Positions 41,770 through 49,186 of a stretch of 64,000 nucleotides of DNA are shown here, piece after piece (position 1 is the first letter of the stretch; each line of letters begins with the position of its first letter). Position numbers and translations under genes: made by a program. The stretch lies in contig NZ_CP137559.1 of assembly GCF_019249725.2 (NCBI RefSeq), positions 3,041,001 through 3,105,000 of the forward strand. The letters run 5' to 3'. This stretch comes from Segatella hominis. Its GTDB lineage: Bacteria; Bacteroidota; Bacteroidia; Bacteroidales; Bacteroidaceae. The notes under the pieces are model-generated. The model was not told where the DNA came from, did not search any database, and was given only the letters and a program-made list of their open reading frames with translations.

Positions 41770-41797
41770 AACAAAGCGGCTTCGGTCGCTTTTGTTT
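41770..41797 (+). terminator. Terminator of ssb
   Basis: ACAAAGCG and CGCTTTTGT form a stem closed by a GC-TTCG-GT tetraloop, followed by TTT, 22 bases after the stop. Confidence 0.85.
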
Positions 41798-41799
41798 TG

Positions 41800-42560
41800 C
41801 TCATACAACCATGTTTACTTTTATAGCCACTATTAGCAAGTTTACTCTTATAACCGCATGCGTACTGCTATTATAAGCGTCAAGCCGTCTTCCCTTTTTA
41901 TTACTTTTCCCCACCCATCTGCGAAACCGCACCAACAGTTCGTCAAAGCGACATTCTTTATTTATCGGGAGTAAGATCCCGAAAGATGAAGAATGACCAT
42001 TTGCCGAAGGACAAGCACGAACAGAATGGCATTGGCGAACGGCATCCGTAACGCAACCGTCACTTACATGCTGTCTACCAATGCCATCCCTTTCGTTAAG
42101 TTGCTTGTCTGGCTATTGCGCAGTTTCACTCCCACCCATATCTTTTATATTCGCTTCTTGTCTTCCTTTTATAATCCATGGTTTACCCTTTTATAGCCGT
42201 CACAAAGATTTTATGCCAAAAGGCTCCTTGACTGTGGCGACCAACTGTCGCTACTGCAATAAGCCACATGGCATGAAGGCAGGAGCGGAAACACACTCGG
42301 CATGGATGCCAAGAGAGTTTCCCAATTACTCCTGCCGCATCTTTGTTCCGTCCTTCTGTTATAATCGGCAAGCCATTCTCTCTTTATAGCACTTCGTCCC
42401 TCCCTTGCGGAATTGCACCAATGGCGCAGTTCCACACCCACCCTTTTCTAGTTGTAATCTTATGTAGTAGCACTTATAGCCATTTCATTTCGTCCATCGT
42501 CTTTGCCGCTTCGGATATTTTCCGCAAAGGTACCAGTTGCATGGCAAATGCCAAATTGGG
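41800..42560. other. Gene-free, highly structured block with leftward promoter
   Basis: On the minus strand TTTG (42552-42555), a 19-base spacer and TACCTTTG (42525-42532) form a consensus promoter pointing left. Hairpins within reach include GGCAGGAG..GGAAAC..GGCA/TGCC..GTTTCC..CTCCTGCC (42278-42336), GACAAGC..ATGGCATTGG/CCAATGCCAT..GCTTGTC (42010-42109), GCGAC/GTCGC (42237-42251), GGAATTGC/GCAGTTCC (about 42408-42432) and TCGGGA/TCCCGA (41965-41982). Modules such as GGGTGGGWGTGRAACTGCGC and GGCTATAAAAG recur on the minus strand. No protein-coding frame is convincing. This may be one long noncoding RNA, or a replication or strand-synthesis origin. Confidence 0.6.
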
Positions 42561-42748
42561 CCTCATGGATGCTTTTCAAAAAATCTTCCTCTATGTGCCT
42601 TGCATATAGAGCGTATTTTTCGCTTCCGATTTGTCTTTTTGCCTTCCAACTCCTTTGCGTGGCGGAAAAATATCCCTTGGGCAAGCCGAAAGGCTTCCGA
42701 AAATAGGGAAAATAAATAATCGAGTTTAACGCAAATAATTTTCCGACT

Positions 42749-43327
42749 ATGGCAAGAATGATAGACGACAACACCAAGAGACAGCTGAGCAAGAGGATGG
42801 ATTTCTTCTTGAAGTATTTTCCTGTGAGGGTTCGCAATGTGGGCGAGGACGCAGTGGCTGCACGCCAACTGATTTGGGCGTTCAAGGATGCAAGGGACAA
42901 CGCTTTTGAGAAGGTGGCGCAAATGACCGCAGCACATCTTATCAAAGTTTGTGGTGAGAAGATAAAGGACATCGTGTTTGTATGTGTGCCAGCCAGCACC
43001 CAAGCCAAGAACGAGAGTCGATACATGGCTTTCTGTAATCGTGTGAGCGAGCTTTGCGGCATCATCAACGGCTATTCGCACATATCCGTTTCAGGCGACC
43101 GCTTGGCAGTACACGAGCACCGCCATGACAAGGAAAAGAGCATCACTAAGACACAAGTGATTGAGTTTGATGAAGCCTACTTCAAAGGCAAGGACATCTA
43201 TGTTTTTGATGATGTGGTAACGACCGGCGCAAGCTATGCCATTTTTGCCAATCAGTTGGAAATGTTTGGCGGAAACGTATTAGGCGGTCTTTTCTTGGGA
43301 CGCACACACTATAAATATGCAAAGTGA
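42749..43327 (+). CDS. Phosphoribosyltransferase family protein
   Basis: This 192-residue protein has the PRPP-binding signature DIYVFDDVVTTGASYAIFANQLE (about residues 150-172), the DDVVTTG form seen in ComF and purine PRTases. The N-terminal part is not recognised and the catalytic hood differs from housekeeping enzymes. No signal peptide is present. The next gene, a SLOG-family protein, begins at or within its stop codon, indicating coupling. A nucleotide-handling role for the pair is inferred. A GAAA-loop hairpin (AAGCC/GGCTT, about 42693-42706) lies upstream. Confidence 0.8.
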   Translation: MARMIDDNTKRQLSKRMDFFLKYFPVRVRNVGEDAVAARQLIWAFKDARDNAFEKVAQMTAAHLIKVCGEKIKDIVFVCVPASTQAKNESRYMAFCNRVSELCGIINGYSHISVSGDRLAVHEHRHDKEKSITKTQVIEFDEAYFKGKDIYVFDDVVTTGASYAIFANQLEMFGGNVLGGLFLGRTHYKYAK

Positions 43328-43328
43328 T

Positions 43329-43829
43329 ATGGATAAGACAAAGTACATCAAAGCCAATTCCGTGGCTTTTTCGGGACATCGCACGATAGCGGAAGACCGC
43401 AAGGACGAGATAAGGAAGAAACTGAGGGGCAAGATAAGGCTGCTCTATGCTATGGGCATCACCAATTTCTATTGTGGCATGGCACTCGGTTTCGATATGT
43501 TGGCAGCCGAGGAGGTGATTTCATTGAAAGTGGAACTTCCCAATCTGAAACTTATTGCCGTCATTCCCTATGACGGTCAGAACGAGAGGTGGAGCGCAAG
43601 GGAGCAAGACCGCTATTGGGATATTCTTGACAAAGCGGACGATGCTATCCTTTTGAGTAAGTACTATTTCAATGGATGCTTGCTCAGACGAAATGATTAT
43701 ATGCTTTCTCATTCGTGCGGACTGATTGCTTTCTTCGACGGCAAGCCCAAGGGTGGCACGTTCTACACTTGCCGAAAAGCCAAGTCGATGGGGATGGACA
43801 TCATCAATCTGTACAAGTCACAAGTATAA
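43329..43829 (+). CDS. SLOG family protein (YpsA/DUF1273-like)
   Basis: This protein of about 166 residues contains VAFSGHRTI at its start, then FYCGMALGFDMLAAEEVI and LIAVIPYDGQNERW, the YpsA/DUF1273 form of the SLOG Rossmann fold that binds nucleotides or nucleotide-derived ligands. I chose the ATG at 43329; an upstream ATG at 43317 overlapping the previous gene would add four residues. It is tightly linked to a PRTase gene. SLOG proteins often serve as sensors in defence or nucleotide salvage, but no effector is fused here. Confidence 0.8.
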   Translation: MDKTKYIKANSVAFSGHRTIAEDRKDEIRKKLRGKIRLLYAMGITNFYCGMALGFDMLAAEEVISLKVELPNLKLIAVIPYDGQNERWSAREQDRYWDILDKADDAILLSKYYFNGCLLRRNDYMLSHSCGLIAFFDGKPKGGTFYTCRKAKSMGMDIINLYKSQV

Positions 43830-43848
43830 CAAACGAAAACTATAGCGT

Positions 43849-43962
43849 ATGGACGACATCGTATCTTTGTTCGTGGTGTTCTTCGTGTTCAAGGCTTTAG
43901 GCGGAACGCTTAAAAGCCTTTTTCACGGAGACAAACGGAATGATTTCAGAAGAGACAGATAA
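43849..43962 (+). CDS. 37-residue protein with hydrophobic start
   Basis: The frame codes MDDIVSLFVVFFVFKALGGT followed by a basic tail ending in RRDR. A single short membrane helix with a positive cytoplasmic tail is likely. It lies 19 bases after the SLOG gene and may end that operon. No family is recognised. Confidence 0.45.
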   Translation: MDDIVSLFVVFFVFKALGGTLKSLFHGDKRNDFRRDR

Positions 43963-44037
43963 GGAATTGCCTTATCTGCCAAGTATTATGGGCAAGCCAT
44001 ACTGCAAGCATCAGTTGCAGTATGGCTCATCATTTAT

Positions 44038-44616
44038 CTATATTGCACAAAAATCTAATTCGTTCAATAAGGTTTTGTATGTTTTGCGGAACTTACTAAT
44101 GGTAATATTTTTGATATTGCCTGGCTTGTTGCTTGTTATCAATTCATTCAGTAAAGCCGTGTCAGCTATGGCTGATTTCATTGCATCTATGCTCTTCTTA
44201 TATCCGCATACCAATTTTGCGCCTGTAATAGACTTGAAGTGCTCAACTTCAGAGGTGTTAGCGAGTGTTTTACAGCAACTAAAGTGAACTATTTTATCAC
44301 GGAAGAAATCCCCGGCTATATCTGCCAATTCTTGTAAATCAACATTTCCATTCTCTCCCTCTAAACTTATAGAATGAAACCAACCATGACAAGCTATATA
44401 AACAATGTCTATTTTATTCCATTCACGTTTGTTCCTGTTGAAATACTCTATGTAGAGTTTCAAATCCTCTTTTGTCAAAATGTGCCTATAAATAGCATCG
44501 CATTTATGATATTCTTTCAACATTCTAAGAATAGGCTCGCTATTCAAATCAAAGCGTTCAGGCTTTTTGTGGGTATTGAATTTCCATTCTCCCTCAAAAC
44601 AAAGTATATTCTTCAT
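44038..44616 (-). CDS. Caspase-like (CHAT/DUF6642-type) protein
   Basis: This 192-residue protein has IDIVYIACHGWFHSISL (His77) followed by VDLQELADIAGDFFRDKIVHFSCCKTLAN (Cys114/115). A histidine after a hydrophobic strand and a cysteine after the next strand is the caspase/CHAT dyad. The E-L-A-D helix before the second strand is also usual. Length fits a minimal stand-alone protease domain. It starts 11 bases after a serine-recombinase gene and is surely co-transcribed. Related caspase-like proteins act in bacterial defence or regulated cell death. Whether this one cleaves anything is unproven. Confidence 0.65.
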   Translation of the reverse strand: MKNILCFEGEWKFNTHKKPERFDLNSEPILRMLKEYHKCDAIYRHILTKEDLKLYIEYFNRNKREWNKIDIVYIACHGWFHSISLEGENGNVDLQELADIAGDFFRDKIVHFSCCKTLANTSEVEHFKSITGAKLVCGYKKSIDAMKSAIADTALLNELITSNKPGNIKNITISKFRKTYKTLLNELDFCAI

Positions 44617-44627
44617 AAAATCACCTT

Positions 44628-45263
44628 TTATATTTCACTTTCATTCTTTGGCTTCCTCTTGCCGAGCGGTCCGCTGAATTTTCCACGGTTCAGCTTCACC
44701 CCATACTTGTTGAGTATGCGGAACACCGAGCTGCGGCTCCTGAAGCCGCTGACCTTCCAGATGTCATCGATAGTGTAGTTGTTGTTATACATATTGACGA
44801 TATTCCTCTCACGGTCAATGCCTTTCTTTGGAGTTGAACTCTTGGCAGGTTTGATACCCGACTTTATATATTCCACATGGGTAGCAGCCTTGCGCAAGGC
44901 AACTATCTCTTCGGACAACGAACCGAACATGAAAAGCACATCGGCGATTGATGTACTTGGAAACAACTCCCCCTTTGAGTCAATCTTATCCTGAATGGAT
45001 ATTATCCTTATCACCTTCACCCTGCAAAACTCCAGGAACATCGCTAATTCCCGAACACCACGCAGCGCATTACTGAACTTCGAGATGACCAGTTCGTCAC
45101 CTCGTTCCAGACAATCCATGAGCTGCTTCCATTCCGGGCGTGTCTTCTCTTGGCTTGCACTATCTTCTATGATACGGCAGCAGCCATACTTCTCCATCCA
45201 AGCCCGGTCAAAGGTGAATGTGTCATACTGCTCCGAGTTAAATATGTAACCTACTTTTGCCAT
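44628..45263 (-). CDS. Divergent serine recombinase (resolvase) family protein
   Basis: This protein of about 211 residues has a resolvase-like N-terminal domain: KVGYIFNSEQ with a candidate nucleophilic serine, TRPEWKQLMDCLERGDELVISKF, and VIRIISIQDKIDS. The usual KxDRLxRS arginine box reads KFSNALRGVREL, so one catalytic arginine seems missing. A C-terminal helix-turn-helix (YTIDDIWKVSGFRSRSSVFRILNKYGV) resembles Hin-type DNA binding. I chose the internal ATG at 45263 because the domain begins there; the frame is open to 45317. It may be a regulator or weak recombinase. It forms an operon with the caspase-like gene; a TATCTTTG box is at 45295-45302. Confidence 0.75.
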   Translation of the reverse strand: MAKVGYIFNSEQYDTFTFDRAWMEKYGCCRIIEDSASQEKTRPEWKQLMDCLERGDELVISKFSNALRGVRELAMFLEFCRVKVIRIISIQDKIDSKGELFPSTSIADVLFMFGSLSEEIVALRKAATHVEYIKSGIKPAKSSTPKKGIDRERNIVNMYNNNYTIDDIWKVSGFRSRSSVFRILNKYGVKLNRGKFSGPLGKRKPKNESEI

Positions 45264-45556
45264 AGCTATTATACACTGATTTGTAATTTGCCGACAAAGA
45301 TACTTATATTCCATCAAAGTATAATCATACTCTGATAATTATTATAGTTAATTAAAGATTGATGTACTGCACTTTCTTGGATATATTATCATTTCATATC
45401 ATGCTATAAAGTATGAATGAAAATAAAACATAAAGTTTGATTTAGTTTGAATGAATACCCGATAAATAGTCGTAAATTCGCACTGCAAATTTCAAACAAA
45501 GTCCGAAATGGAAAGTATAAATATTATCATATCTGCGGCAAAAAGCCGATTGAGGG

Positions 45557-45582
45557 TGAAGTGCAAACAATCTTGCACTTCA
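45557..45582 (+). promoter_or_regulatory. Perfect hairpin in the lipoprotein gene leader
   Basis: TGAAGTGCAA (45557-45566) pairs perfectly with TTGCACTTCA (45573-45582), 37 bases before the chosen ATG. A CGGC-AAAAA-GCCG hairpin precedes it. Apart from the recombinase promoter, the 45264-45618 gap holds nothing else recognised. Confidence 0.6.
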
Positions 45583-45618
45583 AGTTTTCGCATATCATAC
45601 TTTGAAGGTAGAAAGCAT

Positions 45619-46632
45619 ATGTCCATGTTGTCTGCCATCATACTTGCCATTCTTTTGCTGGCATCCTGTTCAAAAAATGCCAGTGAATCATCTTTCCATG
45701 ATGCAAGGGAGGCATTGGATGCGCAAAAGGAGTTCCTTTCAAGGATGAAATCAGACAAGGATTTGTCTATGGAACACCTTGCCGACAAAATATCCAAATG
45801 GCGTACTTTAGAAGACTCGGTTTCTGTTTGTCTGATGCGAGACACCATCAAAAAGGCACATTCGTTTCCGATGGAAGAATTTTCCAATGTCCATGACTCC
45901 ATCCGTGACGAGTTTATGCGCATAGCTACCGCCAAGCGAAGGACATTTAAGGATGTGCTCCTGTTGAAGATGAACGCCTCCCCTTATAAAAGTAAGAAGG
46001 AAACGGACAGCCTTTCCTTGGTGGCTTCAAAGTTTTTTGAGAGTATGGACACCATACCATTATATAATAAAGGTGACAAGACAAGGATCTTGACCACCTA
46101 TCATTTCTTCTTGGAGAAGGTGAAGAAGGAAGGCATTGCCAACCAATCACAGTTCCTCGCCTTTCTGAAAACGGAGGATAGGCTGTTCAGGACATTTCTA
46201 TCTCATCTATACGAGATGAGCGACGTGTCGGTTTCGCATATAACAAGTGGAACAGAAGATGTGTGCAAGATGATTGCTCAATCTTCAAGGAAAGGAAACT
46301 TACCGGCAAGGGATGCCGTGGCATATATGGCGGTTCGTACCAATCGAAGAATCATCGCCAATGCGCAGACTTGCGTTGCTGATATTAAGAGTGGAAAGGT
46401 TACTTCCGCTGAACAACGGACTGCCTATTTTTGGATGATACTGCAACCATTCCTGTCCATTGATGACTTCGGAATGGCGATGCTTTCAGAGAATCAGCGA
46501 AAGGATTTGGTGCAACTGTCAATAGATGCCTTAGGCACAATCGCCTGTCTTAGCCGTTCCTTGCAGATGGACAAGAATTTGACAGACGGGTTACCAGATA
46601 TGTTCATCAAGCTATACATTTCTTCATTATAA
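45619..46632 (+). CDS. Predicted lipoprotein of unknown function
   Basis: This protein of 337 residues starts MSMLSAIILAILLLASCSKN, a lipoprotein signal with lipobox LASC. I prefer the ATG at 45619 over the upstream frame extension (to 45508) because the signal peptide begins there and a hairpin occupies the extension. The mature part is helical and charged (for example DAREALDAQKEFLSRMKSDKDLS) with no recognised domain. It begins a run of rightward element genes. A role at the cell envelope in transfer or surface exclusion is possible but not shown. Confidence 0.7.
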   Translation: MSMLSAIILAILLLASCSKNASESSFHDAREALDAQKEFLSRMKSDKDLSMEHLADKISKWRTLEDSVSVCLMRDTIKKAHSFPMEEFSNVHDSIRDEFMRIATAKRRTFKDVLLLKMNASPYKSKKETDSLSLVASKFFESMDTIPLYNKGDKTRILTTYHFFLEKVKKEGIANQSQFLAFLKTEDRLFRTFLSHLYEMSDVSVSHITSGTEDVCKMIAQSSRKGNLPARDAVAYMAVRTNRRIIANAQTCVADIKSGKVTSAEQRTAYFWMILQPFLSIDDFGMAMLSENQRKDLVQLSIDALGTIACLSRSLQMDKNLTDGLPDMFIKLYISSL

Positions 46633-46643
46633 ACACAATAGTT

Positions 46644-47090
46644 ATGCTGCATAAATTTCTCAACGACTTCCTGGCACTTGCACCATTGCAGTTGCCAGAG
46701 CTTATCAACCAGGAGCGCATGGAACAGCCAGTCTATGAAGACGGCTATGTCCTGCTTGACTTCAAATTGGAAAAGCCTTGTCCTCTCGAAGAGGTGATGA
46801 ACCTGTTCGAAGACCAGATGGAACTGGTCATCCTTTACCACAAGGTGACTTCCATACATACAGAGTTCGGACAGTTCTGCTGTGCCTTCTCCAACCCTAA
46901 TTTCGGGCGGATGTACAAGATGAATGCCAGTACGGATGCCAATGGAAATGTCCACTCCGTCATGGTGACAATCTATGAGTCCTTGGAGTTCATGTACGGT
47001 GACTTGTGCCACGAAATGGAACTGCAAGCGAGGACAGGCTTCTTCAAGTACAAGCGTGACAAGGCGGACATGCTGATGTGTTTCATGTGA
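46644..47090 (+). CDS. Element protein of unknown function (148 residues)
   Basis: This is a soluble protein with alternating strands and helices (for example YVLLDFKLEKPCPLEEVMNLFEDQMELVILYHKVTS). No motif, signal peptide or membrane segment is recognised. It begins 11 bases after the lipoprotein gene and is followed after 15 bases by another small gene, so it belongs to the same operon. Codon use and composition match its neighbours. Confidence 0.65.
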   Translation: MLHKFLNDFLALAPLQLPELINQERMEQPVYEDGYVLLDFKLEKPCPLEEVMNLFEDQMELVILYHKVTSIHTEFGQFCCAFSNPNFGRMYKMNASTDANGNVHSVMVTIYESLEFMYGDLCHEMELQARTGFFKYKRDKADMLMCFM

Positions 47091-47105
47091 CATTACGTTC
47101 CATTT

Positions 47106-47465
47106 ATGAGCGACATGCAGCTTCAGAACATCGTGGACATCATCCACAAATGCCACACATGGATAGACGTTGGCAGTTCGTTCCATTGGAAAGACACCGC
47201 AGTTTCACGGCATGGCATGGTGCTGACCGTCTGCTGTCGGTGTATTACCCTTCGGGCCTGTCATTCCAACAATGATTATGTCCGTGGGCAAGAGTGGCAT
47301 ATTCCCCTGCTTGACATTGACCGAAGTGCCAAGATTCTTATGAGAAAGGATGCTGGTTTCAAGAAACGCCTTGCTTCAAATGCTTTGACAATGGCGGATG
47401 TCGAGCGACTTTTCATGGAAGTCACCTATGGAATTATTGAGTTGGAGCTATTCGAAGGTTATTGA
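47106..47465 (+). CDS. Element protein of unknown function (119 residues)
   Basis: The protein has several cysteines and histidines in the first half (HKCHTWIDVG, CCRCITLRACHSNN) that could bind a metal, and a helical second half (SNALTMADVERLFMEVTYGIIELELF). It sits 15 bases after the 148-residue gene and 24 bases before a membrane protein gene on the same strand. No family is recognised. Confidence 0.6.
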   Translation: MSDMQLQNIVDIIHKCHTWIDVGSSFHWKDTAVSRHGMVLTVCCRCITLRACHSNNDYVRGQEWHIPLLDIDRSAKILMRKDAGFKKRLASNALTMADVERLFMEVTYGIIELELFEGY

Positions 47466-47489
47466 CCGTTTTACATTACAATTTGATCT

Positions 47490-47984
47490 ATGATATTCAA
47501 GATTATCTTTCTTTTCTTCCCTATGTTTCTTCTCTTGGCATCAACGATGTGCTACAGGAAGAACAATCGGATGATGCAGGGATTTTATCTCCGCATGGTG
47601 TTTTCGCATAATTTTCGAAAACTGTACACATTGCTGTTGCTGATGGCAATATTGATGTTCAGTTTCGTGGCATATCAAGTACAGCCCAACGAGATTGGTG
47701 CTCATGTAACGGCACTGTTGGCATTGTTGCTGTTCAAGTTCTCTTATGCAGACAATCTGCTGCATAGGTTGCATGACAACAGAAAATCACGTGCCATCGC
47801 TTTTACAGCCTCATTGGTGTTCATGTTCACTCCCCATTTGTACACATTGGGGGTGATGGTAGGCTTGCTCTTGGTGGCATCCATCTACTATCCGTCCTCA
47901 AAGGTCATCTTCAAGGCACAGTGTCCTGACAGTGGCAGACACTTGGCGCAATGTCATGAGGACATCGTAAACTTCTACTTTTAG
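47490..47984 (+). CDS. Small integral membrane protein of the element
   Basis: This 164-residue protein has about four membrane segments: residues 2-20, 47-63, 70-85 and 105-132. It ends in a soluble tail with several Cys and His (AQCPDSGRHLAQCHED). No transporter family is recognised. It continues the run of small genes after the lipoprotein and could be part of an envelope complex encoded by the element. Confidence 0.65.
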   Translation: MIFKIIFLFFPMFLLLASTMCYRKNNRMMQGFYLRMVFSHNFRKLYTLLLLMAILMFSFVAYQVQPNEIGAHVTALLALLLFKFSYADNLLHRLHDNRKSRAIAFTASLVFMFTPHLYTLGVMVGLLLVASIYYPSSKVIFKAQCPDSGRHLAQCHEDIVNFYF

Positions 47985-48080
47985 TCCATTCTTGGAAAAT
48001 GCCACTTGGTACTGGCACATTCTACAACACTCAGTCTAAAATGAGAATCATTATTTCACAATATCAACAAGACATTTTCA

Positions 48081-48941
48081 ATGAAACATATACCAAAGGA
48101 AAATATAAAGGTAAGTCTCTCTGTCGGCTTCCTGGCATCTCTCCAGGACCGACATAACGAGCGGTATTCCAAACACGAAGCGTTCTGCTATCTGCTGGAC
48201 AAGGCTTGTGAGCACTACATGCCGAAAGCCGTAAGCAAGGAAGTGGCAGACGAATTGAAAGATTTTCAGTTTATCACAACCAAAACTCAACTTGCGGAGG
48301 ACTGGCATTGGCATCGTGCCACCGTGCGTCAGTTCCTCGAAAAATTAACGGAACATGGGCTGATACACTGCAAGGAGTTTGAAACGAAATACACCATCAT
48401 CACGATGATTGGCATGAAGGACGGTAACGTTCCAACAATGCGAAATAACATATTGGAACCAATCATCCGTTTCACAATGGACAGTTGGTTCAATGGCACT
48501 TCCACCACAGAAGAGACAGCCGTTGTATGTAGGCAGATTATAAAGGGTGCGGTAGCATTATCGCAAGAAAACAACTCTGCTTCTACATCATCTGACAACC
48601 AACTTTCATCTGATGATATTGCCACTTGTATGATTGGCAGACTCGTGGATAGCATCTCACTCATAGGTGAGAAAGAACGCAGCAAACACCAGTTGTGTAA
48701 AGCAATCTTTAACTTCTTTGCTCATGTCCTCAATCGAGACTGGCTCCAGTTGTTCCTTCTGATAAAGGAACTGCCCGACATCGCCAGTCATGGAAAGGCT
48801 GCTTCCGTCAAATTGAACACAGCTGAAGACATGAGCCTTTTCCAATCCCTGTGTTCCGCTTATAAGGTTTGCTGTCCTACCTCAACAGTTGAGACAGCTG
48901 CTAAGCCAGTTGTAACCGCCAAGGCGGACAACCATAAGTAG
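48081..48941 (+). CDS. Winged-helix DNA-binding protein of the element
   Basis: This 286-residue protein has a helix-turn-helix/winged-helix segment at about residues 65-105 (ITTKTQLAEDWHWHRATVRQFLEKLTEHGLI). An N-terminal helix (SLSVGFLASLQDRHNERYSKHEAFCYLLD) and a helical C-terminal half surround it. Its position just upstream of the oriT region and relaxase gene suggests a replication initiator or a mobilization accessory factor. Neither can be proved from sequence. No signal peptide is seen. Confidence 0.65.
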   Translation: MKHIPKENIKVSLSVGFLASLQDRHNERYSKHEAFCYLLDKACEHYMPKAVSKEVADELKDFQFITTKTQLAEDWHWHRATVRQFLEKLTEHGLIHCKEFETKYTIITMIGMKDGNVPTMRNNILEPIIRFTMDSWFNGTSTTEETAVVCRQIIKGAVALSQENNSASTSSDNQLSSDDIATCMIGRLVDSISLIGEKERSKHQLCKAIFNFFAHVLNRDWLQLFLLIKELPDIASHGKAASVKLNTAEDMSLFQSLCSAYKVCCPTSTVETAAKPVVTAKADNHK

Positions 48942-49073
48942 AGTTCATTCTGTTCCATTATAGCTGCCTTACGGACATTCTCCTTTTAAGACCTCACGGT
49001 TCGGTACTGGCATATCGCACTCATCGTGGCTTGCCTTTTTTAGCGCATCGGGCTTGCCCGCTGTTCACGAATT

Positions 49074-49153
49074 TAGGGAGTGTGGTAACTCATTACCCCT
49101 ACGACCTATCAGTCTTCGGGAGAGTGTCCGCCAAGGCAGCAAGCTGGGACACT
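49074..49153 (+). other. Candidate origin of transfer (oriT)
   Basis: TAGGG (49074-49078) and CCCTA (49097-49101) enclose GGTAA-ctca-TTACC (49084-49097). AGTGTGG at 49079-49085 resembles the AGTGTG nick region of MobV/pMV158-type origins. A second hairpin, AGTGTCC (49123-49129) with GGACACT (49147-49153), follows. It sits just upstream of a MobV relaxase gene, the usual place. The nick site is inferred. Confidence 0.6.
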
Positions 49154-49186
49154 GTTTTTACTGACACATATAAGCATATCAGAGAT

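Noticed and set aside
42010..42109. Group II intron or retron-type RNA
   Set aside because: The domain V pattern and any reverse transcriptase gene are missing.
43940..44287. 115-residue plus-strand frame
   Set aside because: It lies opposite the caspase-like gene, whose motifs are clear, and its own sequence has none.
45508..45618. 37-residue N-terminal extension of the lipoprotein
   Set aside because: It would bury the lipoprotein signal, and its DNA is taken up by two hairpins.
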